From contig NZ_JAHVAB010000020.1 of the NCBI RefSeq assembly GCF_019264445.1, positions 1 to 48,602 of the forward strand: a DNA stretch of 48,602 bases, written 5' to 3'. The stretch is from Hydrogenophaga sp. (GTDB lineage: Bacteria; Pseudomonadota; Gammaproteobacteria; Burkholderiales; Burkholderiaceae_C). The translations under genes and the position numbers were made by a program. This document shows, one piece after another, positions 39,245 to 45,248 of the stretch. The notes beneath the pieces were generated by a model. It was not told where the DNA came from and searched no databases. It saw only the letters and a list, made by a program, of their open reading frames with translations. The stretch's first letter is position 1. The number at the start of each line of letters is the position of its first letter.

Positions 39245-40535
39245 TGTGGTGGCCCTGCTGGGCTTCGTGGGCATGTTTGCCCTCATGGCCATTCGTGTGC
39301 CCATCGGCATTGCCATGGGCATTGCGGGTGTGGGCGGCTTTGCGCTGCTCTCGGGCACCAAGCCCGCGCTCAACCTGCTGGCCAATGTGCCGCTGTCGGT
39401 GCTCACCGACTACAACCTCAGCGTCATCCCGATGTTCATCCTGATGGGCGCTTTTGCGTCGCACTCGGGCATGAGCGCCGAGCTGTTCAAGGCCGGACGG
39501 GCCTGGCTCGGGCATCGGCGCGGCGGGCTGGCGCTGGCGTCCATTGCCGCGTGCGGCGGCTTCTCCGCCATCAACGGATCTTCCGTGGCCACGGCCGCCA
39601 CCATGACGCAGGTGGCACTGCCCGAAATGCGCCGAGCAGGCTACAACCCGGGCTTCTCCGCCGGGCTGATCGCCGCTGGCGGCACACTGGGCATCATGAT
39701 CCCGCCCTCGGTGATCATGGTGCTCTACGGGATCATGACCGAGACCGACATCACCAAACTGTTCGCCGCCGGCATCATCCCCGGGATCATGGCGATTGCG
39801 TTCTACAGCGTGGTGGTGGCCATCGTGGCCCGCCTGCGGCCCGATGCCATGCCGCGCGGCGAGCGCGTGGGCTGGGCGGAGCGGTTCCGGTCGCTGCGTT
39901 CCCTGTGGGCCGTGGTCCTGCTGTTCGTGTTCGTGCTCGGCGGTATCTACGGCGGCCTGTTCACGGTGCAGGAAGGCGCGGGCGTGGGGGCCATCGGCAC
40001 GCTGCTCATCGGCCTGCTGCGCGGGCGCCTGGGCTGGAAGCAGATCAAGGCCGCCCTGATCGGTGCGCTGCGGGTGTCGTCTTCCATCATGCTGATCGTG
40101 GTGGGTGCCTACCTGTTTGGCTACTTCCTCACCATCACGCAGTTCACGCAGAACGCGGTGGAAACGCTGGTGCACCTGCCGGTCGGGCCGTATGGCGTGC
40201 TCGCGCTCATCATGGTGGGCTACCTCATCCTGGGCGCGGTGATGGACGAGCTCGCCATGATCCTGCTGACGGTGCCCATCGTCTTCCCGGCCATGATGCA
40301 GCTGGGCTTTGACCCGGTGTGGTTTGGCGTGATCGTGGTGATGGCGGTGACCTTCGGCATGATCTGCCCGCCCGTGGGCATGAACGTGTTCGTCATCAGC
40401 TCGATCGCGCGCGACGTGCCCCTGGGCGCGATCTACAAGGGCACCATGCCCTTCATCGCGGTCGATGTGGTGCGCTTGTTGATCCTGTGTGCGTTCCCGG
40501 CCCTGTCGCTGTGGTTGCCGGGGTTCATCGAATAG
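39234..40535 (+). CDS. dctM: TRAP transporter large membrane subunit (DctM)
   Basis: A 433-residue membrane protein with about 11-12 helices and the DctM signatures: the NLSVIPMFILMGAFASHSGM segment, ACGGFSAINGSSVATAATM, TLGIMIPPSVIMVLYG and the second-half FGMICPPVGMNVFVI. It forms the sodium-coupled transport channel. The ATG at 39234 follows CAGGAGCAG and lies within the dctQ 3' end, so I prefer it to a longer frame starting at 39186. It ends the operon; no clear terminator is visible in the 45 bases before the next gene. Confidence 0.94.
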   Translation: MDRDVVALLGFVGMFALMAIRVPIGIAMGIAGVGGFALLSGTKPALNLLANVPLSVLTDYNLSVIPMFILMGAFASHSGMSAELFKAGRAWLGHRRGGLALASIAACGGFSAINGSSVATAATMTQVALPEMRRAGYNPGFSAGLIAAGGTLGIMIPPSVIMVLYGIMTETDITKLFAAGIIPGIMAIAFYSVVVAIVARLRPDAMPRGERVGWAERFRSLRSLWAVVLLFVFVLGGIYGGLFTVQEGAGVGAIGTLLIGLLRGRLGWKQIKAALIGALRVSSSIMLIVVGAYLFGYFLTITQFTQNAVETLVHLPVGPYGVLALIMVGYLILGAVMDELAMILLTVPIVFPAMMQLGFDPVWFGVIVVMAVTFGMICPPVGMNVFVISSIARDVPLGAIYKGTMPFIAVDVVRLLILCAFPALSLWLPGFIE

Positions 40536-40580
40536 CGCGCTGGCGTGCGGCATGGCGCCCTCGGGCGCTATGCTGCGCCC

Positions 40581-41282
40581 ATGAACACCTCCTCCCTCGA
40601 ACTCCTTGAGATGGTGAGTGGCGACGATCCCGCCGCCACGCCCGTCGCCTCCATCATCGTGCTGCATGGCCTGGGTGCCGACGGCAACGACTTCGTGCCC
40701 ATTGCCCACGAGCTCGACCTGAGCGATGTCGGCCCGGTGCGCTTCGTGTTCCCGAGCGCGCCGGTGCGCCCGGTCACGATCAATGGCGGCTACGTCATGC
40801 GCGCCTGGTACGACATTTACCCACCCAGCACCCAACCCGCCGTGCCGCGCCGTGAAGACAGCGAAGGCTTGCGGGCCTCGCAGGCCCTGGTGCAGGCCCT
40901 GCTGGAGCGCGAAGCCCAGCGCGGTGTGCCCGCGCACCGCACGGTGCTCATGGGGTTTTCCCAAGGCTGCGCCATGACGCTCATGGCCGGCCTGCGCGCG
41001 CCGCAGCGCCTGGCCGGGCTGGTCGGTCTCTCGGGCTACCTGCCGCTGGCCGAGACCACCGCCACCGAGCGCAGCGCAGCCAACCGCGAGGTGCCCATCT
41101 TCATGGCACATGGCGAACACGACCCGGTGGTCACCATCGACCGCGCCACCGCGTCGCGCGACCTGCTCCAGACCCTGGGGTACGGCGTGCAATGGCAGGC
41201 GTACCCGATGGAGCACTCGGTGTGCGCCGAAGAGGTGGATGACCTGAACGCGTGGTTGCTCAAGGTGCTGTCGGCTGGCTGA
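40581..41282 (+). CDS. Alpha/beta hydrolase (carboxylesterase/phospholipase type)
   Basis: A 233-residue esterase of the YpfH/Abhydrolase_2 (acyl-protein-thioesterase-like) family. The catalytic triad is S127 in GFSQG, D181 in HGEHDPVV and H212 in PMEHSVC. The oxyanion region is IIVLHGLGADGNDF. There is no signal peptide, so it is cytoplasmic. The natural substrate is not known; relatives hydrolyse short-chain esters or lysophospholipids. The ATG at 40581 is preferred to a frame start 12 codons upstream. It precedes the insertion site of the IS1595 element. Confidence 0.92.
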   Translation: MNTSSLELLEMVSGDDPAATPVASIIVLHGLGADGNDFVPIAHELDLSDVGPVRFVFPSAPVRPVTINGGYVMRAWYDIYPPSTQPAVPRREDSEGLRASQALVQALLEREAQRGVPAHRTVLMGFSQGCAMTLMAGLRAPQRLAGLVGLSGYLPLAETTATERSAANREVPIFMAHGEHDPVVTIDRATASRDLLQTLGYGVQWQAYPMEHSVCAEEVDDLNAWLLKVLSAG

Positions 41283-41343
41283 ACCTGTTGTTTTGTGGTG
41301 GGTGAGCCTTTTGGTGTGAATAAATTGAAGTTAAAGTCGCCGG

Positions 41344-41359
41344 CTCGTTAAAAAACGAG
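41344..41359 (+). terminator. Hairpin beside the insertion site (possible interrupted terminator)
   Basis: CTCGTT (41344-41349) and AACGAG (41354-41359) form a 6-bp stem with a 4-A loop, 61 bases after the hydrolase stop. In the uninterrupted site it would be followed by a T-rich stretch (TTCTTTGGTTTT). The element now starts 10 bases after the stem. Confidence 0.5.
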
Positions 41360-41360
41360 T

Positions 41361-41368
41361 TCTTTGGT
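41361..41368. repeat. Left 8-bp target-site duplication (TCTTTGGT)
   Basis: TCTTTGGT directly precedes the left end of the element. The identical octamer follows the right end at 44014-44021. An 8-bp duplication is what IS1595-family transposases make. Confidence 0.95.
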
Positions 41369-41395
41369 GTGAAGTGTGTACTTAAAAAACCCTGA
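41369..41395 (+). repeat. Left terminal inverted repeat (IRL)
   Basis: Starts GTGAAGTGTGTACTT and ends in AACCCTGA. It matches the right end (reverse complement of 43987-44013) at 22 of 27 positions. Confidence 0.92.
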
Positions 41396-41407
41396 CACTC
41401 AGGACAT

Positions 41408-41434
41408 AAAAAAACCGGCTCAAGGGCCGGTTTT
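41408..41434. terminator. Terminator inside the left end of the element
   Basis: AAAACCGGC (41411-41419) and GCCGGTTTT (41426-41434) form a 9-bp stem with a 6-base loop. It is flanked by seven A (41408-41414) and by TTTTCTTTT on the right, so it can act in both directions. It ends the leftward passenger transcript and shields the element from transcription out of the host gene. The stop codon of the 40-codon gene lies in its loop. Confidence 0.88.
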
Positions 41435-41542
41435 CTTTTGGGGCGATGGTGCTGGTGCCTTGGGTGGCTTCGGCTTCGGCGGTGTGTTCAGCATCCGCCG
41501 CAGGACGTCGTCTTCCGAAGGTTTATCAGTGTTCGTCGTCAT
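41420..41542 (-). CDS. 40-residue proline-rich protein overlapping the passenger gene
   Basis: A 40-residue frame beginning MTTNTDKPSEDDVLRRMLNT and continuing with a Pro/Lys tail (PPKPKPPKAPAP) to KKTGP. Its ATG (41542) lies inside the last codons of the 274-residue gene, a 17-base overlap in another frame, typical of translational coupling. Its stop is in the loop of the terminator at 41408-41434, so it fills the gap exactly. The EDDVLRRMLNTPPKP phrase resembles short proteins I have seen near phage and plasmid genes, but I cannot assign a family. Function unknown. Confidence 0.6.
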   Translation of the reverse strand: MTTNTDKPSEDDVLRRMLNTPPKPKPPKAPAPSPQKKTGP

Positions 41543-42350
41543 CGTCTACCAGTGGCTTCCGAGACTGGGCTGCTTCAGGCGCGACAACGCTGCGCTTGAT
41601 CTTTCGTTTCAAGATGGCCAGCCAATCATCGAAGTCTTGGTAGCTGTCTGGGCTTAGAACTTCTGGCCACTGGATGGTCACATCGCCCTCGGCGAGGGCA
41701 AAAACTTCTTGTCGCATTCCGGCTCCTTTTGGCGGCAAAGCCGCTTTGCCCGGAGGCACTGGCGGATGGACTAATCCGGCCGGTGCCGGTGGGGTTTGGG
41801 GTGCAGACGATTGTACCGGAACTACCTTTTCACTAACAGCCCCGGCTGGCGCGTCGCTTTCGTGCTTTTTTTCTACAGCCTCTTCCATAAGGCCGGCAAA
41901 TTGCACGGACCGCTTGTAGTTTGTCAAGAATCCGTCCACTGTCGACTCGTTGAACCCGTGATCGAAGATCAATGTAGAACGCATTGACTCCGGCATCTCC
42001 GCGCCAAAAAGATCCCAGCAAAGTTTGTACGCCTTCGGAGACAAGCATGCATCCCGGATCGCTTGCCTGCGCTCAATCGAAGAAGGGTTATCGACCAATA
42101 TTCGGTACGCGCGATCCGTGATCTTGATGGTTTCTGCCTTATCGGATGACTCTGCAATATCAGCAAGACCATAGTAGCGAAGCGCCGCAACCGTCTTCTG
42201 CGCAGTGCTGCTGGTGGGGCTGTACTCCCACTTGTCTTTCACAACAGCCCCCAGATTGGCTGGAGTGCGTTTCGTGTACTCATACAGCTTCCGCGTCAGC
42301 TCAACGGCAGCCTCAAGATTCATGTACGGGTAGGCAGGTCCACGGGCCAT
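41526..42350 (-). CDS. Passenger protein with winged-helix-like N-terminus, unknown function
   Basis: A 274-residue protein I do not recognise with certainty. Residues about 10-90 look like a winged helix: helices (AAVELTRKLYEYTKRTPANL), a recognition-helix-like SSTAQKTVAALRYYGLADI, then a wing-like ETIKITDRAYRIL. Residues about 90-160 are helical; about 165-215 is a Pro/Ala/Val-rich linker; the end is a compact motif, EGDVTIQWPEVLSPDSYQDF then DDWLAILKRKIKRS, with an acidic tail. The ATG at 42350 has AGGAGA six bases upstream and a possible -10 (TATCAT, minus, 42375-42380). It may regulate its own divergent promoter region (inference). Confidence 0.8.
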   Translation of the reverse strand: MARGPAYPYMNLEAAVELTRKLYEYTKRTPANLGAVVKDKWEYSPTSSTAQKTVAALRYYGLADIAESSDKAETIKITDRAYRILVDNPSSIERRQAIRDACLSPKAYKLCWDLFGAEMPESMRSTLIFDHGFNESTVDGFLTNYKRSVQFAGLMEEAVEKKHESDAPAGAVSEKVVPVQSSAPQTPPAPAGLVHPPVPPGKAALPPKGAGMRQEVFALAEGDVTIQWPEVLSPDSYQDFDDWLAILKRKIKRSVVAPEAAQSRKPLVDDDDEH

Positions 42351-42390
42351 TGCAGTTCTCCTAAAAGTCCCGCCATGATACCGCCAAAAC

Positions 42391-42421
42391 CATCGCTTTG
42401 CGTATTTTTCGCAAAGCGATG
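42391..42421. promoter_or_regulatory. Perfect 12-bp dyad between divergent promoters (candidate operator)
   Basis: CATCGCTTTGCG (42391-42402) and CGCAAAGCGATG (42410-42421) are exact reverse complements around TATTTTT. The dyad lies directly before the rightward -35 (42422) and covers the -35 region of the leftward passenger promoter, so a bound protein could affect both. Confidence 0.75.
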
Positions 42422-42449
42422 TTGCGCTTAGGCGCGAAACTGGTATAGT
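42422..42449 (+). promoter_or_regulatory. Rightward promoter inside the element
   Basis: TTGCGC (42422-42427), 16-base spacer, TATAGT (42444-42449). Expected start of transcription is near 42456. It adjoins the 12-bp dyad. Confidence 0.75.
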
Positions 42450-42470
42450 TCGGCGTCGAAGGAGATCAAT

Positions 42471-42539
42471 ATGCGGAGAGCTTTCGGCCCCGGTGATCTG
42501 GCTGCTGCAGCCGGGGCGGAAAAAGGAAAACCCTCGTAG
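42471..42539 (+). CDS. 22-residue leader-like peptide
   Basis: MRRAFGPGDLAAAAGAEKGK then PS and TAG. GAAGGAG at 42458-42464 is six bases before the ATG, an ideal ribosome site, and a good promoter lies just upstream. Its coding region contains the first hairpin and its stop is in the second. Its stop overlaps a GTG (TAGTG) that opens a 63-codon frame to 42730, which I doubt because three hairpins lie within it. It may be a leader peptide. Confidence 0.4.
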   Translation: MRRAFGPGDLAAAAGAEKGKPS

Positions 42540-42796
42540 TGCTCATCCCGGAAAGAAGGGGCGCTACGAGGGTCTTAGGCAGCCGACTACTACGAGCAGC
42601 TTTGTCTGCACTTCACCAAGGCTGGCGCCTTGGGCAAGCGACCAGCACTGCGGAAACAGTGCTGGATTTGATGGCAAGTTCTGTGGCCCTGAAAGCCATC
42701 CTGAACCGTTCATCACTCTTGAGCGAGTGAGGGCATTTTACCCTCTGGTGGACATTCAGACAAGGATGGGCTTCGCCGTTCTTGAAGGAGATGGCC

Positions 42797-42922
42797 ATGC
42801 GCTATCGCCGTGTCAAGGATGTGTTCGTGCGCGCCTATCGCCGCTTCCGCTTTGGGAAGTGGGAGGACGTGTGCCAGCACTTCCGCAGTCACCCGGGCCA
42901 GCTTGAGCTGTTCCCGTTCTAA
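42797..42922 (+). CDS. 41-residue basic small protein
   Basis: Begins MRYRRVKDVFVRAYRRFRFG and continues KWEDVCQHFRSHPGQLELFPF. It is strongly basic and aromatic. GAAGGAG at 42784-42790 is six bases upstream, the same ribosome site and spacing as for the 22-residue frame at 42471. A terminator follows 16 bases after the TAA. The RFRFGKWEDVCQHFRS pattern looks like short conserved proteins seen in phages and mobile elements, but I cannot name a family. Too short for most gene finders. Confidence 0.6.
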   Translation: MRYRRVKDVFVRAYRRFRFGKWEDVCQHFRSHPGQLELFPF

Positions 42923-42937
42923 ACGGTAAACCGTTTC

Positions 42938-42970
42938 CCCGCCCCGGACTCACGTCTTGGGCGGGTTTTT
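42938..42970 (+). terminator. Terminator of the rightward unit in the element
   Basis: CCCGCCC (42938-42944) and GGGCGGG (42959-42965) form a 7-bp stem with a 14-base loop, followed by five T. Just before it, AAACGG-TAAA-CCGTTT (42921-42936) forms another small palindrome. Confidence 0.85.
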
Positions 42971-42992
42971 CATGAGCTTGATCAGCAGCGTC

Positions 42993-43949
42993 TCAAACGT
43001 CGGTCGCTTGCTGCTTCCCACCAATCCGCCGATAGGTCAGGCGCTTACCGGTGATGCCCTTAAGCGCTGCAGTGGTGCGGTCGGTGTCGCTGAAGCCCTG
43101 CGACTGGCGCGTGTTCCAACGGAAGTCGAACTCGTTGCAGTAGCGCTGTAGGTGCTTTTCGCTCACGCTGTGAAACGTGCCGATTAGGCCACGCTTGAGG
43201 ATGGCGAAGGATGCCTCGACAGTGTTGGTCGTCACATCGCCGCGAGCGTATTCGCCTCGGCCATGGCTCACGGATTCATGCTGTGCAAACGTTTTGCCGA
43301 TGGCCTTGTACCAGCGGGCTTCGTCGGTCACAAGGCGGGCCTTCTCGCTGATCTGAGATTGAAGAACTGCGCCAAGGGTTTTGCCGTTGACGGTGGGGAT
43401 GTGGAAAGAACGCTTGTTGCCGTCGCGCTCAACAAGAGAGACGACCATCATCTTGTGACGGAAGCCGCCGCGAGCGGTTTTCTTCTCGCCGCTTTCGGTG
43501 GTGGCTGTGCCCCAGAACGTTTCATCAGCCTCAACAACACCCGACGAACCGGGGCCGCCAAGCATCGTGGAGTTGTCCCCCGTCATGGCTTCGCGGATGC
43601 GATGCGACATGAACCACGCGGTTTTGTAGGAAACACCAAGCATGCGCTCGAGCTGCTTGGCGGAAATTCCCTTCTTGCTGGCGCACATCAGATGGACAGC
43701 CTGGAGCCAGACATTCAGGGCGATCTTTGAACGCTCGAACACGGTTCCCACGGTGACGGTGAACTGCTCATAGCAGTCCTTGCACTTGAACAAGCCCGGG
43801 CGGTACGACTTGCCTTCAAGCGCCAGAGGGGCGCGAACCGAACCGCAGTGGGGGCACACAGGCCCGTGAGGCCAGCGCAGAGCCTCAAGGTGCTCGCGTG
43901 CCTTGTCTGCGTCTTGGAAGTGGGGCTGGTTCAGGATTGCTTCGGCCAT
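42993..43949 (-). CDS. IS1595-family (ISXO2-like) transposase
   Basis: A 318-residue DDE-type transposase. The N-terminal zinc ribbon has two CxxC pairs (CPHC, C32/C35; CKDC, C56/C59). A helix-turn-helix-like segment (ISAKQLERMLGVSYKTAWFM) follows. The ISXO2-like catalytic domain has VEADETFWG (D142), LVTDEARWYKAIG (D209) and TNTVEASFAILKRG (N242, E245 and K252). The length is normal and the frame is intact, so the enzyme may be active. ATG at 43949; ribosome site weak. Its promoter lies at 43972-44000, overlapping the right inverted repeat. Confidence 0.95.
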   Translation of the reverse strand: MAEAILNQPHFQDADKAREHLEALRWPHGPVCPHCGSVRAPLALEGKSYRPGLFKCKDCYEQFTVTVGTVFERSKIALNVWLQAVHLMCASKKGISAKQLERMLGVSYKTAWFMSHRIREAMTGDNSTMLGGPGSSGVVEADETFWGTATTESGEKKTARGGFRHKMMVVSLVERDGNKRSFHIPTVNGKTLGAVLQSQISEKARLVTDEARWYKAIGKTFAQHESVSHGRGEYARGDVTTNTVEASFAILKRGLIGTFHSVSEKHLQRYCNEFDFRWNTRQSQGFSDTDRTTAALKGITGKRLTYRRIGGKQQATDV

Positions 43950-43971
43950 GGTTTGCTTTCGGTATGGCTGA

Positions 43972-44000
43972 AGTATCGGATAGTTCTAAGGGTTCGTCAA
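43972..44000 (-). promoter_or_regulatory. Transposase promoter overlapping the right inverted repeat
   Basis: On the minus strand TTGACG (43995-44000) and GATACT (43972-43977) are separated by 17 bases. The -35 lies within the right terminal repeat, so transposase binding to its own end could repress its gene. Confidence 0.7.
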
Positions 44001-44013
44001 GTACATACTTCAC
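43987..44013 (-). repeat. Right terminal inverted repeat (IRR)
   Basis: Read inward on the minus strand it starts GTGAAGTATGTACTT and ends in AACCCTTA, matching the left end at 22 of 27 positions. Confidence 0.92.
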
Positions 44014-44021
44014 TCTTTGGT
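44014..44021. repeat. Right 8-bp target-site duplication (TCTTTGGT)
   Basis: Identical to 41361-41368 on the other side of the element. Confidence 0.95.
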
Positions 44022-44052
44022 TTTAACTTTATTCATTCATCAGGAGGTTTTC

Positions 44053-44601
44053 ATGGATTCACGTTCGTTGTTCTCGGTGGCCTTGTTGGGCCTGGCAGCC
44101 ATCGCCGCTGCCCCCGCCGCTGCCGAGGGCTTCATTCTGGAGGCGGCGGTCGGCTCCAGCAAACTCACCTCAGACAACAGCACGCTGCAAGACCGGGCCA
44201 CCGCCATTGGCATCGTGGGGCGCTGGGGCGGCGGCAAGGGCCTGGGCATGGAAGCCGGCGTGCGCGGTCACGGCGAATGGGCGGTGAACGACGCGGCAGG
44301 CACCTACCGTTTCGCCGGCACCAGCTTGCTCGCGGGCGTGACATATGACATTCCGCTTGGCCCTGTGACGCTGGGCGCGCGCGTGGGTGGGCACGCCTGG
44401 CGCGTCAATGGTCAGGTCATCGGCGTGGGCAGCACCGTGCTGACCAAAACCGAAGACTCGGGTGCGGGCCTTTACTACAGCCTGGGCGCCAGCTACGCCG
44501 TGAGTGAACGCCTGTCGATCGGCACCTACTACAACGTGTTCAACCTGGAAGACGGCATCCGCGTCAAGGCGGTGGATGTGCGCCTGAGCTACGCCTTCTG
44601 A
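44053..44601 (+). CDS. Small outer-membrane beta-barrel protein
   Basis: A 182-residue exported protein. The signal peptide (MDSRSLFSVALLGLAAIAAA to about residue 24) is followed by alternating strands typical of an eight-stranded OmpA/OmpX-like barrel, with the C-terminal aromatic residue (RLSYAF) recognised by the BAM machinery. CAGGAGG at 44041-44047 is a strong ribosome site. The IS1595 element ends only 39 bases upstream of the ATG, so the native promoter is probably displaced by 2.6 kb. Function unknown. Confidence 0.82.
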   Translation: MDSRSLFSVALLGLAAIAAAPAAAEGFILEAAVGSSKLTSDNSTLQDRATAIGIVGRWGGGKGLGMEAGVRGHGEWAVNDAAGTYRFAGTSLLAGVTYDIPLGPVTLGARVGGHAWRVNGQVIGVGSTVLTKTEDSGAGLYYSLGASYAVSERLSIGTYYNVFNLEDGIRVKAVDVRLSYAF

Positions 44602-44667
44602 AATCCGGAACTGGCTGGGCAAAGTAAAGCTTTTTGACGCTTCCCAGGCGGGCGCGGTCCCCAGAAT

Positions 44668-44694
44668 TCAAGTGCTACGGGGTGTGACCGATAT
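44668..44694 (+). promoter_or_regulatory. FliA (sigma-28)-like promoter for the chemoreceptor pair
   Basis: TCAAGTGC (44668-44675), 11 bases, ACCGATAT (44687-44694). The enteric consensus is TAAAGTTT-N11-GCCGATAA: five of eight and six of eight positions match at the exact spacing. It lies 53 bases before the Cache gene. Confidence 0.5.
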
Positions 44695-44746
44695 GGATTG
44701 ACATCCTTCGGGATCCCTGTTCAACCACGTCACTTCTGGAGTTCTC

Positions 44747-45235
44747 ATGAAACTGAACCGCGTCCTCATGCTGGCTGCGCTGGCCGTCTCTGCCTCCTTC
44801 GCCCATGCCAACGACCCCAAGGCCACCATTGCCGACCTCGACGGTCGCCTGAGCAAGATTGGTGCACCTCGCATCGATGGCACCGACAGCGTGGCTGGCA
44901 AGACGGTGCCCGCCCTGTTCTTCGGCGAGCGCAAGATCAACAACAACTTCGACGTGGTCGACGGCATCCGCAAGACGCACCAGGCCACGGCCACCGTGTT
45001 TGTCAAAGAGGGTGACGAGTTCGTGCGCGTCAGCACCAACGTGCTCACGCCCGAAGGCAAGCGCGGCGTGGGCACGCAGCTGGCCCGCAATGCCGCCTAC
45101 GACTCCGTGAGCAAGGGTCAGCAGTACTGCGGCCCCATCGACGTGCTGGGCACCGCCTTCGACGCCTGCTACAACCCCATCAAGGACGCCGGTGGCAAAG
45201 TGATCGGCGCCAGCTACATCGGTCACAAGAAGTGA
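44747..45235 (+). CDS. Secreted single-Cache-domain protein
   Basis: A 162-residue periplasmic protein. The signal peptide runs to about residue 22 (cleavage after AHA). The remainder is a Cache (Cache_3/Cache_2 fusion type) domain: [39 protein letters not shown] and the closing [14 protein letters not shown]. Such domains normally form the outer sensing part of chemoreceptors and kinases; here it is a free protein with no membrane segment after the signal. The chemoreceptor gene starts 13 bases later, so the two very likely work together. Confidence 0.85.
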   Translation: MKLNRVLMLAALAVSASFAHANDPKATIADLDGRLSKIGAPRIDGTDSVAGKTVPALFFGERKINNNFDVVDGIRKTHQATATVFVKEGDEFVRVSTNVLTPEGKRGVGTQLARNAAYDSVSKGQQYCGPIDVLGTAFDACYNPIKDAGGKVIGASYIGHKK

Positions 45236-45248
45236 TGGCGGCGGCGCG

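Larger units (their letters stand above)
42456..42970 (+). ncRNA. Highly structured transcript of unknown function
   Basis: About 515 bases from the expected start to the terminator. Hairpins, in order: 42487-42517 (7 bp), 42530-42573 (10 perfect bp, extendable to 15 with G-U pairs), 42616-42633 (7 bp, 4-base loop), 42642-42665 (9 perfect bp, loop CGGAAA), 42670-42700 (6 bp) and 42713-42730 (6 bp). The motif CGGAAA occurs three times, twice in hairpin loops. Two tiny genes with strong ribosome sites sit near the two ends (42471 and 42797). It may be a structured RNA, a regulated leader, or both. On the minus strand the second hairpin is followed by TTTTCCTTTTT and could terminate leftward transcription. 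I know no RNA family it matches. Confidence 0.5.
41369..44013. mobile_element. IS1595-family element with passenger genes (2645 bp)
   Basis: Bounded by 27-bp imperfect inverted repeats and a perfect 8-bp direct repeat. It carries an ISXO2/IS1595-type transposase (42993-43949, minus), a winged-helix-like passenger protein (41526-42350, minus) with an overlapping 40-codon gene, and a rightward promoter-hairpins-small-gene-terminator unit (42422-42970). At 2645 bp it is much longer than a transposase-only member, which needs roughly 1 kb. The family is known to include members with passenger genes; these particular passengers I do not recognise. The intact ends, perfect duplication and open frames suggest fairly recent insertion. 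Confidence 0.93.

Noticed and set aside
39006..41216. 736-codon open frame on the minus strand
   Set aside because: Antisense to dctQ, dctM and the hydrolase, all of which have clear family motifs; the His/Asp/Gln-rich product resembles no protein.
42539..42730. 63-codon frame starting at a GTG that overlaps a TAG
   Set aside because: The coupling is suggestive, but the frame spans three near-perfect inverted repeats and its product has no recognisable pattern. An RNA explanation is preferred.
42613..42798. 61-codon minus-strand frame in the element
   Set aside because: It covers three hairpins and has no clear ribosome site; part of its sequence is dictated by palindromes. Kept out, though leftward transcription ending at the hairpin at 42530-42573 is possible.
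42493..42906. 137-codon plus-strand frame in the element
   Set aside because: Overlaps the better supported 22- and 41-codon frames and starts with no ribosome site.
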